DNA of 42,486 nucleotides from Actinomadura sp. GC306 (GCF_004348665.1 NZ_SMKM01000024.1:1-42486); one strand, 5' to 3'; shown: positions 8,043 through 16,335, counted from the stretch's first letter. Notes: a model not told the origin generated them from the letters alone. Numbers and translations are program-made.

Positions 8043-8444
8043 TTATCGAAGGGGTCGGATCGCGTGGAACTCCGCCCATACGGCCGTGCCGTTCAGTGCG
8101 GGGTGTGTTCCCCAGCTCTTCGATAGCGCGTCGACCAGGAGCAGGCCGCGGCCGTCCTCCGAGCACGGATCGTGGCGCACACGAGGCCGGCCCTGGGTGC
8201 CGCCTTGGTCGAGGACGGTCACGCGTAGAACGTCCTCGCCGGTGCTCACGATGACGGTCACCTCGCCGTCGTCCGTCCCGGACGCGGTGTGCTCGCAGGC
8301 GTTCGCGACAAGTTCGTCCACGCAGAGGACGATGTCGGCCATGGCCTCGTCCTCGATGTGCGGCGCCAGGCCGCGGACGAACGCCCGTGCAGTCTGTGCG
8401 GACTTCGGCACGCCCGGCATCGTGATCGTCCCGAGCAGCTTCAT
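8043..8444 (-). CDS. RsbW-like ATP-binding (HATPase_c) regulatory protein
   Basis: 133 residues from ATG 8444 with GGAGG upstream. It is a single GHKL ATPase domain: N-box VDELVANACEHTASG, G1 region VTVLDQGG and G2 region DGRGLLLVDALSKSWG. Such proteins act as anti-sigma kinases or orphan regulators. In Streptomyces, small ATPases of this kind sit beside WhiJ-type XRE and DUF397 genes, as here (divergent from 8655-10109). That context suggests a role in a developmental or stress switch rather than classical sigma-B control. Confidence 0.88.
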   Translation of the reverse strand: MKLLGTITMPGVPKSAQTARAFVRGLAPHIEDEAMADIVLCVDELVANACEHTASGTDDGEVTVIVSTGEDVLRVTVLDQGGTQGRPRVRHDPCSEDGRGLLLVDALSKSWGTHPALNGTAVWAEFHAIRPLR

Positions 8445-8654
8445 GGGGTCGGACCTCCGACTCTGGTCTCACACTGCGTCATCGCTTCACTCCTTCTGGT
8501 GAGAGGCGCTCGCCAGCATGAATGGCCAGGTGGGACGGCACAAGCGCTCTCGCTGACAACGGGAGCGAGGGACTTCGGGAGTTGTGGAAAGCGGGATATC
8601 CCCAATCTCGCGACGGTGATGACACGACGTTGCAGGTCGATCACACTTGGTCAT

Positions 8655-9533
8655 ATGTCGAAGCGACCCCCCACCGTCCGCCGAAGGCGGCTGGGTACCC
8701 AGCTACGCAAGATTCGCGAAGAACGCGGCCTGACCTTGGACGAGGCCGCCGCTCTCCTCAGCATGTCCAAGAGCGCCCTCAGCCGAATGGAGAACGCCCA
8801 GGTAGTAGCCAGGACCCACGAGGTCAACTACATCGCCATGATGTACGGCCTCCCGGAGGACGACGACCTCAGATCCGCACTGGTCGGCCTCGCCACCGGT
8901 GGCCGCTCCCGCGACTGGATCAGACGCCACAAACTCCCAGGGAAGGGGCCCCACTACGGCGAGTACGTACTCCTCGAACAGGACTCGTCCGAGCTGTTCA
9001 CCTACCACGCCGACCTCATCCCTGGACTCCTCCAGACACCGGAATACGCCCACGCCGTCATGGCGTCCGTTCCCAGCAGCGGAGTGAGTGACATCGACGA
9101 GGGGGTAGCGTTCCGCATGGCGCGCAAGGAGGCTCTCACTCGACCCGACCCCCTCTTGATCAAAGCCGTGATCGGTGAGGCGGCGATCCGGCAATGGGTG
9201 GGCGGACGCGAGGTCATGACCGCCCAGCTCCGCTACCTGCGCGAGCTCATCGAGTGGCCCAACGTCCAGGTGCAGATCCTCCCGCTCACGACCACGAAGA
9301 ACCCCGGTGTTGACGGATCGTTCGTGATCCTTCACGTTGAAGCTGGGAACTTCCCCATCGTGATCGTCGACGGGTTTCGGCGAACGATCTTCATCGAAGA
9401 TGACGAAGACGTCGTGGCTTATCGAGAGATCCAGGCGGAACTGTGCCGGGTCGCAGCCCCGGAGGCCGAGACTCGGCACTGCATCGAACAGGCCATTCGG
9501 AACCTTGAATCGCGTGGTCGAGAGGACCGGTAG
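8655..9533 (+). CDS. XRE family regulator with DUF5753 (WhiJ-like)
   Basis: 292 residues from ATG 8655 (product starts MSKRPPTVRRRRLGTQLRKI). The N-terminal helix-turn-helix (about 12-70) includes LTLDEAAALLSMSKSALSRM. The rest is the DUF5753 ligand-type domain with YHADLIPGLLQTPEYAHAVM, VIGEAAIRQWVGG and VQVQILPLTT. WhiJ-type proteins repress developmental genes and are modulated by a partner DUF397 protein. Here the stop codon is immediately followed by the first of three DUF397 genes, so they form one operon. The ATPase gene is divergent, with a 210-bp shared intergenic region. Confidence 0.92.
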   Translation: MSKRPPTVRRRRLGTQLRKIREERGLTLDEAAALLSMSKSALSRMENAQVVARTHEVNYIAMMYGLPEDDDLRSALVGLATGGRSRDWIRRHKLPGKGPHYGEYVLLEQDSSELFTYHADLIPGLLQTPEYAHAVMASVPSSGVSDIDEGVAFRMARKEALTRPDPLLIKAVIGEAAIRQWVGGREVMTAQLRYLRELIEWPNVQVQILPLTTTKNPGVDGSFVILHVEAGNFPIVIVDGFRRTIFIEDDEDVVAYREIQAELCRVAAPEAETRHCIEQAIRNLESRGREDR

Positions 9534-9722
9534 ATGACTTTCTGGCGGAAGAGCAGTCGCAGTGGCAGCCAGTCGCAGAATTGCGTTGAATGCGCACCCC
9601 TAGCTCCGGGGCCGGATGCCGTTGTCGGTATCCGGGACTCGACGGATCCGCAGGGGCCGTGTCTGGCCTTGGCTCCGGAGGCGTGGCGGGCGCTGCTCGT
9701 CCGGCTCAAGAGCGAGATGTAG
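9534..9722 (+). CDS. DUF397 protein, copy 1
   Basis: 62 residues. DUF397 signatures are WRKSSRSGSQSQNCVE and VVGIRDSTDPQGP, ending WRALLVRLKSEM. The ATG directly follows the TAG of the XRE gene with no gap. DUF397 proteins are small partners of WhiJ/XRE regulators. The half from GPDAVV onward is identical to copy 2 at protein level, and 78 bp are identical in DNA. The N-terminal half is closer to copy 3. Confidence 0.93.
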   Translation: MTFWRKSSRSGSQSQNCVECAPLAPGPDAVVGIRDSTDPQGPCLALAPEAWRALLVRLKSEM

Positions 9723-9911
9723 ATGCCTCACTGGCGGAAGACTACTTACAGTGCCAGCCAGTCTGAGACCTGCGTTGAGTGTGCGGCTCTGACTCCGGGG
9801 CCGGATGCCGTTGTCGGCATTCGGGACTCGACGGATCCGCAGGGGCCGTGTCTGGCCTTGGCTCCGGAGGCGTGGCGGGCGCTGCTCGTCCGGCTCAAGG
9901 GTGAGATGTAG
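9723..9911 (+). CDS. DUF397 protein, copy 2
   Basis: 62 residues, starting directly at the base after the stop of copy 1. The N-terminal part is the most divergent of the three (WRKTTYSASQSETCVE), while the C-terminal part is the same as copy 1. It is of normal DUF397 length and has no frame damage. The changed face (KTTYSAS against KSSRSGS) could alter partner choice; that is inference. Confidence 0.93.
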   Translation: MPHWRKTTYSASQSETCVECAALTPGPDAVVGIRDSTDPQGPCLALAPEAWRALLVRLKGEM

Positions 9912-10109
9912 ATGCTCCACTGGCGGAAGAGCAGTCGCAGTGGCAGCCAGCCGCAGAATTGTGTCGAATGCGCGCTCCTAGCTCCGGGGCCGGATGCCGT
10001 TGTCGGTGTCCGGGACTCGACGGATCCGCTAGGGCCGCGTCTGGCACTGACTCCCGAGGCGTGGCGGGCGCTGCTCGTTTGGATCAAGGGCGGTTCTGCA
10101 GGTCCTTGA
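9912..10109 (+). CDS. DUF397 protein, copy 3
   Basis: 65 residues, again with no gap to the previous stop. The N-terminal half resembles copy 1 (WRKSSRSGSQPQNCVE). The C-terminal half has drifted (GVRDSTDPLGPRLALTPEAW) and has a new tail ending LVWIKGGSAGP. The last 26 bp overlap the 3' end of the convergent GNAT gene, which probably explains the altered tail. Confidence 0.92.
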   Translation: MLHWRKSSRSGSQPQNCVECALLAPGPDAVVGVRDSTDPLGPRLALTPEAWRALLVWIKGGSAGP

Positions 10110-10572
10110 CGTAGCGGTGAACCGGGACGGGGACGGTGCCTGTCGCGGTGGGGGCCTGGTAGGTCAGGGGGCCGGTGTCGCGCCAGCCGTGCAGTTCGTA
10201 GAAGCGGCGGGCTCGGGTGTTGCCGGGGACGACCGCCAGCCAGGTTTGCTCATGGCGGCCTCTGAAGCGGTCCTCTGCGGCCTGGAGGAGGGCGCCGCCG
10301 ACGCCTTGGCCGCGGGCCGAGGCGTCGACGGCCAGTTGGATGACCTCGCCGTCGTCGTCGCCGAGGATGATCAGGCCGAGGAGGGTGTCGTCGGTGTCGG
10401 TGGCCACGAGGGTTGTGTCGAGGTACTTCTCGGCGTGGGTGGCGAAGTGGTCGGGGCCGCGGGCGGCCATCAGTTCGGACGGGACGTGACCCTCGTGGCC
10501 GTCGAGCCAGGCCGTCCGCCAGAGCGGGGCGAGTCGCGGCAAATCGGCCTGGCGGGCGGGTCGCACGATCAT
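10084..10572 (-). CDS. GNAT family N-acetyltransferase
   Basis: 162 residues from ATG 10572 with GGAGGTG upstream. It is a typical GNAT fold: MIVRPARQADLPRLAPLW, then VIQLAVDASARGQGVGGALL as acetyl-CoA binding motif A, and VVPGNTRARRFYELHGW as motif B. The substrate is unknown. It sits 41 bp downstream of the efflux gene region on the same strand. Its 3' end overlaps DUF397 copy 3 by 26 bp. Confidence 0.9.
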   Translation of the reverse strand: MIVRPARQADLPRLAPLWRTAWLDGHEGHVPSELMAARGPDHFATHAEKYLDTTLVATDTDDTLLGLIILGDDDGEVIQLAVDASARGQGVGGALLQAAEDRFRGRHEQTWLAVVPGNTRARRFYELHGWRDTGPLTYQAPTATGTVPVPVHRYVKDLQNRP

Positions 10573-10613
10573 CGGTCACCTCCGGGGCGGCTCGGCGTGC
10601 ATCGTAATCGTCC

Positions 10614-11993
10614 TCATCGTGCCCGGCCGGGTGTCAGGATGGCGGCGGCCCCGGCTGAGACGGCGGCGGCGACGGCGGCCAGGATAAAGCCGTTCGTGAA
10701 GCCGGAGAGCGTGGCGCCGACGAGGCTGGTGGCGGCGACGCTGGAGATCACGGCGGCTCCGATGGACGCGCCGAACTCGTGGAACGTGCTGACGATGCCC
10801 GAGGCGATGCCGGACTCGTGCGGCGCCACCTGGCCGAGGGCGGTCGCCGACGCGACGACGAACAGTGCGCCCGTTCCGGCGCCCGCGACGGCGGTGCCGA
10901 TCACGACCGTCGCCGGGTGCATCGAGACGGCGGGGACGGCCATGCCGAGCGCGGCGGTGAGCAGGCCCGTGACGGCGAGGAGGCGTGCGCCCGCGGTGCC
11001 GATCGCCTGGCCGGTGAGGTGGGCGCCGAGCATCGTCGCCAGCGCGACCGGCAGGAACAGCAGGCCGGTCTGCAGGGCGTTGAAGTCCTCCGCGTGCTGG
11101 AAGTAGAAGGTGCCCAGGAAGAAGACCGCGATCATCAGGGCGGTCGCCATCAGGATCAGGAACGTGCCGGTCGCGACCGGGCGCCGGGCCAGGAGCGCGA
11201 CGTCCATCATGGGGGACTTCGCGGTCTTCTGCCGGGCCACGAACGCGAGGTAGCCGACGGCGGCGAGCAGCACGAGCGCGCCGGTCGCGAGGGTGAGCCA
11301 GCCGTCGTCCCCGGCGCGGATGAACGCGTAGATCAGTGCGGCGGACGAGGCGGTGACCAGTAGCGCGCCCAGCACGTCCAGGCCGGGGCGCGGTGCGGTG
11401 GCCGGGGAGGCCGGCAGCATCCGGGCGAGGGCGACGAGGATGATCAGCCCGATGGGCACGTTCACGTAGAAGACCCACGGCCAGCCGGGGCCCGCGGTGA
11501 GCAGCCCGCCCAGCAGGACGCCGAGGGCCGCGCCGCCTCCGCCGAGCGCCGACCAGATGCCCAGCGCCTTGTTCCGCTCGTCGCCGTCGAACAGGTGCAC
11601 CACGAGCGACAGGGCGGCCGGGGACAGCAGCGCCGCGCCGACGCCCTGCGCGATGCGGCCGCCGAGCAGCGGGGCCGCCGAGTCGGCGAAGCCGGTCACC
11701 AGCGACGCCGCGGTGAAGACCAGCAGGCCGGCGAGGACGACGCGCTTCGCGCCGATCAGGTCGGCGGCGCGCCCGCCGAGGAGCATCAGGCCGCCGAAGG
11801 TCAGGGTGTACGCGCTGACCGTCCAGGTGACGGCCTGGCGGCCCAGGCCGAGGTCGGCCTCGATGTTCGGCAGCGCGATGGCCACCACGGTGACGTCGAG
11901 GATCAGCATGAGCTGGGCGACGCCGAGGAAGCCCAGGATGCGCCACCGCAACGGGTTCGGTGTGACCGGTGGTTCGTGGACGTTCCGCGTCAT
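10614..11993 (-). CDS. MFS drug efflux transporter (DHA2, EmrB/QacA-like)
   Basis: 459 residues with about 14 predicted membrane segments. DHA2 signatures are present: LDVTVVAIALPNIEADLG (motif D1 region), WTVSAYTLTFGGLMLLGGR and GRAADLIGAKRV (motif A). It begins at ATG 11993 with AGGAG upstream, inside the first TetR-type palindrome. It is divergent from tetR (12077), the usual arrangement for a repressor-controlled pump. It probably exports hydrophobic drugs or a self-made metabolite by proton antiport; the substrate is not predictable. Confidence 0.92.
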   Translation of the reverse strand: MTRNVHEPPVTPNPLRWRILGFLGVAQLMLILDVTVVAIALPNIEADLGLGRQAVTWTVSAYTLTFGGLMLLGGRAADLIGAKRVVLAGLLVFTAASLVTGFADSAAPLLGGRIAQGVGAALLSPAALSLVVHLFDGDERNKALGIWSALGGGGAALGVLLGGLLTAGPGWPWVFYVNVPIGLIILVALARMLPASPATAPRPGLDVLGALLVTASSAALIYAFIRAGDDGWLTLATGALVLLAAVGYLAFVARQKTAKSPMMDVALLARRPVATGTFLILMATALMIAVFFLGTFYFQHAEDFNALQTGLLFLPVALATMLGAHLTGQAIGTAGARLLAVTGLLTAALGMAVPAVSMHPATVVIGTAVAGAGTGALFVVASATALGQVAPHESGIASGIVSTFHEFGASIGAAVISSVAATSLVGATLSGFTNGFILAAVAAAVSAGAAAILTPGRAR

Positions 11994-12003
11994 TGCGGTC
12001 TCC

Positions 12004-12066
12004 TAAGTCGTACGGCGATATACGAGTTATGGGGCGAGAGTAACACGTACATCGGCGTACGAGTTA
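12004..12066. promoter_or_regulatory. Twin TetR operator palindromes
   Basis: Two 26-bp imperfect palindromes of 9-8-9 form. Site 1 is TAAGTCGTA, 8 bp, TACGAGTTA (12004-12029). Site 2 is TAACACGTA, 8 bp, TACGAGTTA (12041-12066). Their centres are 37 bp apart. They fill the gap between the divergent pump and tetR starts, and site 1 covers the pump's ribosome site. They are likely the binding sites of the adjacent TetR. Confidence 0.8.
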
Positions 12067-12076
12067 GGGTGCGGGC

Positions 12077-12667
12077 ATGACCACGGCCACTCCTGGGCGG
12101 CGCCGGCGCGCGGACGCCGAGCGCAGCATCGCCCGCATCGTCTCCGCTGCCCGCGAGAGCCTGAGCAGAGATCCGGGCGCGAGCATCGACGACATCGCCA
12201 AGGCCGCCGGGGTGGGCCGGATGACGCTCTACGGCCACTTCCGCAACCGGGCGGAACTGGTCGAGGCGGCTTTGAGCGATGCGCTGCGCGCGGGTGAGGA
12301 GGTCCTGTCGGCCGTCGATCTCGGCGGGGACGCGCGCGAGGCCCTGACCCGGCTGCTCGAATCGAGCTGGTCGCTGGTGGCCGAGTCCACGGCGCTGCTG
12401 GCGGCGGCCCAGGGCACCTTGCCGGACGGACGCGTCCGCCAGCTCCACGCAGCGCCCGCCGAGCGCGTCGAGGACCTGCTCCGCCGGGGTCAGGATCAGG
12501 GCGTGTTCCGCACCGATCTGCCGATGTCTTGGCTGGTCAGCGTCATCCAGCACGTCCTGCACGGGGCCGCGGAGGAGAACTGGGCCGGACGCCTGCGGCC
12601 GGAGGAGACCGCCGGTATCGTCGTCGCGACCGTGCAGTCGATCCTGGCCGTTCCGCAGGCATGCTGA
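12077..12667 (+). CDS. TetR family transcriptional repressor
   Basis: 196 residues. N-terminal TetR helix-turn-helix (about 15-60): IARIVSAARESL, then SIDDIAKAAGVGRMTLYGHF. The C-terminal ligand domain (about 80-190) is variable. ATG 12077 lies 10 bp after the second palindrome. It is divergent from the MFS pump, so it most likely represses both genes and is released by a pump substrate. Confidence 0.93.
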   Translation: MTTATPGRRRRADAERSIARIVSAARESLSRDPGASIDDIAKAAGVGRMTLYGHFRNRAELVEAALSDALRAGEEVLSAVDLGGDAREALTRLLESSWSLVAESTALLAAAQGTLPDGRVRQLHAAPAERVEDLLRRGQDQGVFRTDLPMSWLVSVIQHVLHGAAEENWAGRLRPEETAGIVVATVQSILAVPQAC

Positions 12668-12875
12668 CGCGCCGCTCGGACATGCGTCCGGTAATTCCAC
12701 AGCGGCTCCGGGCCGGCTTCTCCGCGGACCGCTTCGCGCCTCGGGGGACGTCCGGCGGTCGGATGAGGCCGTATGTGGACAGGAGGGTGGAGGCGCGCGA
12801 GGCGGGCTGTGATTTTTAGGTGCGTGTCCCTCTGCTCGCCGGGAGCGGGGTGTGCTCGGGGAATGGGGGTCGCGG

Positions 12876-13682
12876 ATGCGGCGGCTGATGGCCTTGGTGC
12901 TGGCGGGCTGCCTCGGTCTGGTCGCGTGCGGCGAAGGCGGGCGGGACACGTCCATGCTCGCGAAGGCGACGCTGGTTGCGGGGGTGCGGCCGGACCTGCC
13001 CGGGATCGGGTTCCGGCGGGCGGACGGCGCCTTCGAGGGCCTGGACGTGGACGTGGCCCGCTACCTGGCGGAGCGGATGGGGAAGAAGGTCCGCTTCGCC
13101 CCGGCGCTGGCCGCTGACCGGGAGCACCTGCTCCGGACCGGTGAGGTCGATATGGTGCTGACGTTCTGGCTGGAGCCGGAGTGGCAGCAGCGGCTGGCGT
13201 TCGCCGGGCCGTACCTCCTGTCGTACCAGGACATCCTCGTGCGCGACGACGAGCGGGACGTCCGCGACGTCCGGGACCTGGAGGGCCGGAAGATCTGCGC
13301 CGTCACCGGGTCGGGGGCCGCGGAGGCGGTGGTCGTGGAGCGGCAGGTCGCGGCGGTTCCGGTGGCGGCGCTGTCCTACAACGACTGCATGACGATGCTG
13401 GGCGACGGCCGGATCGACGCCGTCACGACGAACGACACGATCCTCGCGGGGCTGAACACGCGGCACGGCGGGGCTTTCCGGCTGCTGAACTCCCGGTTCG
13501 GCGAGCGGCGGACCGGCATCGCGATCCGCAAGGGCGACCCCGACGGGTGCGAGGCGATCAACAGGGCGATCACCCAGATGTACCAGGACGGGACGATGGC
13601 CGCATTCATGCGGAAGTGGTTTGGTTCCTCCGGCCTGAAGCTGTCGGACGTGGACGTGCCGCAGTTCGAAGGCTGCCTCTGA
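12876..13682 (+). CDS. Extracellular solute-binding lipoprotein (amino-acid ABC type, family 3)
   Basis: 268 residues from ATG 12876 (product starts MRRLMALVLAGCLGLVACGE), with lipobox LVAC. A start 8 codons earlier lacks signal character. The fold matches SBP family 3 (PF00497): LVAGVRPDLPGIGFR, FEGLDVDVARYLAERMG, VDMVLTFWLEPE, YLLSYQDILV and a C-terminal INRAITQMYQDGTMAAFMRKW. No permease or ATPase gene is adjacent, so it is an orphan receptor or it docks with a transporter elsewhere. It is convergent with the next gene, with only 5 bp between stops. Confidence 0.9.
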   Translation: MRRLMALVLAGCLGLVACGEGGRDTSMLAKATLVAGVRPDLPGIGFRRADGAFEGLDVDVARYLAERMGKKVRFAPALAADREHLLRTGEVDMVLTFWLEPEWQQRLAFAGPYLLSYQDILVRDDERDVRDVRDLEGRKICAVTGSGAAEAVVVERQVAAVPVAALSYNDCMTMLGDGRIDAVTTNDTILAGLNTRHGGAFRLLNSRFGERRTGIAIRKGDPDGCEAINRAITQMYQDGTMAAFMRKWFGSSGLKLSDVDVPQFEGCL

Positions 13683-13687
13683 CCCGG

Positions 13688-14341
13688 TCAGGCGGGCTTG
13701 CCGTTCCCGTTGCCGGAGTTCTGGCCCGGGGAACTCCCGTTGTTCCCGCTGCTCTGGCCGTTGCCGGAGTTCTCCCCCGGCGGGCTGCCGTTGTTGTCGC
13801 CGGGCCCGCGCGGCGGGGCCGTCTTTTTCTGCTGGCCCGGTGCGGTGCCCCTGCCGGGGTCGGCGGACGGGCTGGGCGGGGCCGACCTCCGCTTGGAGGT
13901 CGCGGGCGGAGTGGACGGCGGCACCGTCGCGGGCCTGCCGGAGCGTGGCGGGATGTAGCGGGACGAGTCGCTCTGCCCGCCGTAGCTCGGCCGGCCGGTG
14001 AGCGTCGGGGGCGAGGAGGGCACCCTGTCGTGCCCCGGGAAGTGGCCGTTCATCGCGGCGTAGGCGGCGGCGCCCCCGGTGAGGATGAGCGATCCGCCGA
14101 CCAGGACCAGCGCCTTGACCGTGAGGAAGCGGCGCACGGCGGCCCGGCGGGACGTCCGCGCGGGGGGCCGGGCGGCCTTGAAGGCGGCGACGGCGGCGTC
14201 CTCGCCGGCGAGCTCCCCGGGGCGCGCCGGCGCCGAGGCCGCGGCGAGGAGGTCCTGGAGCCGGGCATGGTCGCCGGCACCGCCGAGGATGCGCTCGGCG
14301 GTGCGCCGGTCGAGGTCGCCGGCTCGCCTGTGATCGCTCAT
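13688..14341 (-). CDS. Membrane protein coupled to ECF sigma factor (possible anti-sigma)
   Basis: 217 residues. There is a cytoplasmic N-terminus of about 75 residues, one membrane helix (ALVLVGGSLILTGGAAAYAA) and a long extracellular low-complexity tail rich in Pro, Ser, Gly and Asn. The tail ends in a near-duplicate: NNGSPPGENSGNGQSSG followed by NNGSSPGQNSGNGNG. The HxxxCxxC zinc motif of ZAS anti-sigma factors is absent. The ATG overlaps the sigma stop in an ATGA, which supports a regulatory partnership. The anti-sigma role is inferred from position and topology. Confidence 0.7.
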   Translation of the reverse strand: MSDHRRAGDLDRRTAERILGGAGDHARLQDLLAAASAPARPGELAGEDAAVAAFKAARPPARTSRRAAVRRFLTVKALVLVGGSLILTGGAAAYAAMNGHFPGHDRVPSSPPTLTGRPSYGGQSDSSRYIPPRSGRPATVPPSTPPATSKRRSAPPSPSADPGRGTAPGQQKKTAPPRGPGDNNGSPPGENSGNGQSSGNNGSSPGQNSGNGNGKPA

Positions 14342-14994
14342 ATCACCCCTTCAGCGCCGGTTCCGCCGGTTTTGTCACGACGGAGGAGGGGGTGCGTCTC
14401 CCCCGCCTGCCGCGCGGGGGCCGCGGCGTCGGCGTGGGAGGGGGACAGGCGGTCGGCGAGGCGCCGCAGCCCCCGGTAGGAGGCGGTGCGCACGGCGCCC
14501 GAGCGTTTGCCGAGGACCTTGCCCGCCCGCTTCGCGTCCAGGCCGACGACGACGCGCAGCAGCACGGCCTCGGCCTGGTCGCGGGGCAGCTCGGCGATCA
14601 GCCGGATCGCGTCCCGGGTGGCGATGCCGTCCAGCGCGGCCAGTTCGGTGTCGACCTCGGCGGCCATCGCGGTGAGTTCCTCGACGGGGACGTCGCCGCC
14701 CGGGCGCCGGGACCGGCGGCGCAGGTGGTCGAGGGCGCGGTGCCGGGTGATCGTGGCCGTCCAGGCGCGGAAGCCGTCGAGGTCGCCGCGGAAGGAGGGC
14801 AGGTCACGGGCGATCTGCAGCCACGCCTCGGACGTGACGTCCTCGGCGTCCGGGCCGACGAGAGCGCCGGCGAAGCGGATCAACCGGGGCTGGACTTCGC
14901 GGTACAGGACGCGGAAGGACTCCTCGTCGCCGTCCTGCGCCGCGCGCAGGGCACGGCAGAGCCGCTCCTCGTCCGCCTGTTCCACCCGGGTCAT
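14338..14994 (-). CDS. ECF-family RNA polymerase sigma factor
   Basis: 218 residues. Region 2: FRVLYREVQPRLIRFAGAL, then AEDVTSEAWLQIARDLPSF and FRAWTATITRHRALDHLRRR. Region 4: LPRDQAEAVLLRVVVGLDAK and the helix-turn-helix VLGKRSGAVRTASYRGLRRL. ATG 14994 is immediately preceded by GGAATACC TGCACA. The following membrane gene overlaps by 4 bp. It likely responds to an envelope or other external signal through that partner. Confidence 0.92.
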   Translation of the reverse strand: MTRVEQADEERLCRALRAAQDGDEESFRVLYREVQPRLIRFAGALVGPDAEDVTSEAWLQIARDLPSFRGDLDGFRAWTATITRHRALDHLRRRSRRPGGDVPVEELTAMAAEVDTELAALDGIATRDAIRLIAELPRDQAEAVLLRVVVGLDAKRAGKVLGKRSGAVRTASYRGLRRLADRLSPSHADAAAPARQAGETHPLLRRDKTGGTGAEGVI

Positions 14995-15212
14995 TGTGCA
15001 GGTATTCCGGACGTCGTGTGACCTGTACGCGAGTGTTCACGCTGAGTGATATTCGTGGGCGGGAACAATCCCCGGGGGCCGCCGGTTACACATGGCAGCC
15101 GGTGTGCCTGGTGTCCCCGGGCCTCACCTATCGCCTTCACGGAATACCGTCCGGCTGGAGCCGTGTTGAGCCTTTCGCCGAGAGGCGACCCGCACACCGG
15201 CCGCAAGACCAC

Positions 15213-15244
15213 GACCCCGCCGGATCGAGAGATCCGGCGGGGTC
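15213..15244. terminator. Strong bidirectional hairpin terminator
   Basis: Perfect 14-bp inverted repeat GACCCCGCCGGATC / GATCCGGCGGGGTC with a GAGA loop. It is extended by GACCA/TGGTC with one bulge. It lies 8 bp beyond the stop of the Old Yellow Enzyme gene and would end its transcript. Within 14995-15252 I see no gene; a GGTATTCC/GGAATACC inverted pair lies at 15001 and 15141. Confidence 0.85.
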
Positions 15245-15252
15245 TGGTCGTT

Positions 15253-16335
15253 TCAGGGGCGAGGCGCGAGGGCGGGGTAGTCGACGTAGCCTTCCGCGCC
15301 GCCGCCGTAGACGAGCTCCTCCGCGTGCGGGGTGAGCGGCGCGCCCGTCGCGAAGCGGGCCGGCAGGTCCGGGTTGGAGATGAACAGCCGGCCGAAGGAG
15401 AACACGTCGGCCAGGCCCACGTCGAGGACCTGCTCGCCGGCGCGCTGGGACGTCGGCTCCGGGCCGTTGAAGTTGCCGATGAGGGTGCCCGACCAGCGCG
15501 GCCGCAGATCGGCCAGCGCCCCGTAGGCGCCCCGCTCGATGATGTGCAGGTAGGCGAGGCCGAGCGGGTCGAGGGCGTCGACGAGCGCCCGGTAGGTGCC
15601 CTGCGGGTCCCGCTCGGCGATCTCGTTCTCCGGGTTGTGCGGGGAGATGCGCAGCCCGACCCGCTCGGGGCCGATCTCGGCGGCGACGGCCTCGACGACG
15701 TCGAGGGCGAACCGCAGCCGCCCGGCGCGGGAGCCGCCGAACCGGTCGATGCGCCGGTTGGTGTTCTCGGCGAGGAACTGCTGGACGAGGTAGCCGTTCG
15801 CGCCGTGCACCTCCACGCCGTCGAACCCGGCGCGGACGGCGTTGCGGGCCGCCGCGGCGAAGCGGACGACCGTCGCCTCCACCTCGGCGGTCGTCATGGC
15901 GCGGGGGGTGACGTGGTCGGCGCAGCCCTGGGCGGTGTGGATCCGCTCCCCCTCGATCCGGACCGGGGACGGCGCGACGGGGGTGGCGCCGTCCGGCAGG
16001 ATCAGCGGGTGGGACATGCGTCCGACATGCCAGAGCTGGGCGAAGACCGTCCCGCCTTCGGCGTGGACGGCGTCGGTGACCGCGCGCCATCCGTCCACCT
16101 GCTCGGCGGTGGCCAGCCCGGGGATGCCGGGCCCGCCCTTGCCGAGGACGTCCGGCCAGATCCCCTCGGTGACGATCAGCCCGGCGGCCGCGCGCTGCGC
16201 GTAGTACCGCGCGGTCAGCGGGTGGGGGACGCCGGTGGTGTCGTCCGCGCGGCCGCGGGTCATCGGCGCCATGGCGATCCGGTTCCGCAGCGTCAGGTGG
16301 GGTCCCTCGTAGGGGAGCAGCAGCGGACTGGACAT
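15253..16335 (-). CDS. Old Yellow Enzyme family alkene reductase
   Basis: 360 residues from ATG 16335. GTG 16338 is directly before it, but GGAGG spacing favours the ATG. It is a TIM-barrel FMN flavoprotein: LRNRIAMAPMTRGRA, LWHVGRMSHP, FDGVEVHGANGYLVQQFL, the catalytic His-Gly-Ala-Asn, FGGSRAGRLRF and VFSFGRLFISNPDL. It reduces activated C=C bonds of enals, enones, nitro-alkenes or quinones using NAD(P)H. It is divergent from a MarR regulator and separated from it by palindromes, which points to induction by an electrophile or quinone. Confidence 0.93.
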   Translation of the reverse strand: MSSPLLLPYEGPHLTLRNRIAMAPMTRGRADDTTGVPHPLTARYYAQRAAAGLIVTEGIWPDVLGKGGPGIPGLATAEQVDGWRAVTDAVHAEGGTVFAQLWHVGRMSHPLILPDGATPVAPSPVRIEGERIHTAQGCADHVTPRAMTTAEVEATVVRFAAAARNAVRAGFDGVEVHGANGYLVQQFLAENTNRRIDRFGGSRAGRLRFALDVVEAVAAEIGPERVGLRISPHNPENEIAERDPQGTYRALVDALDPLGLAYLHIIERGAYGALADLRPRWSGTLIGNFNGPEPTSQRAGEQVLDVGLADVFSFGRLFISNPDLPARFATGAPLTPHAEELVYGGGAEGYVDYPALAPRP

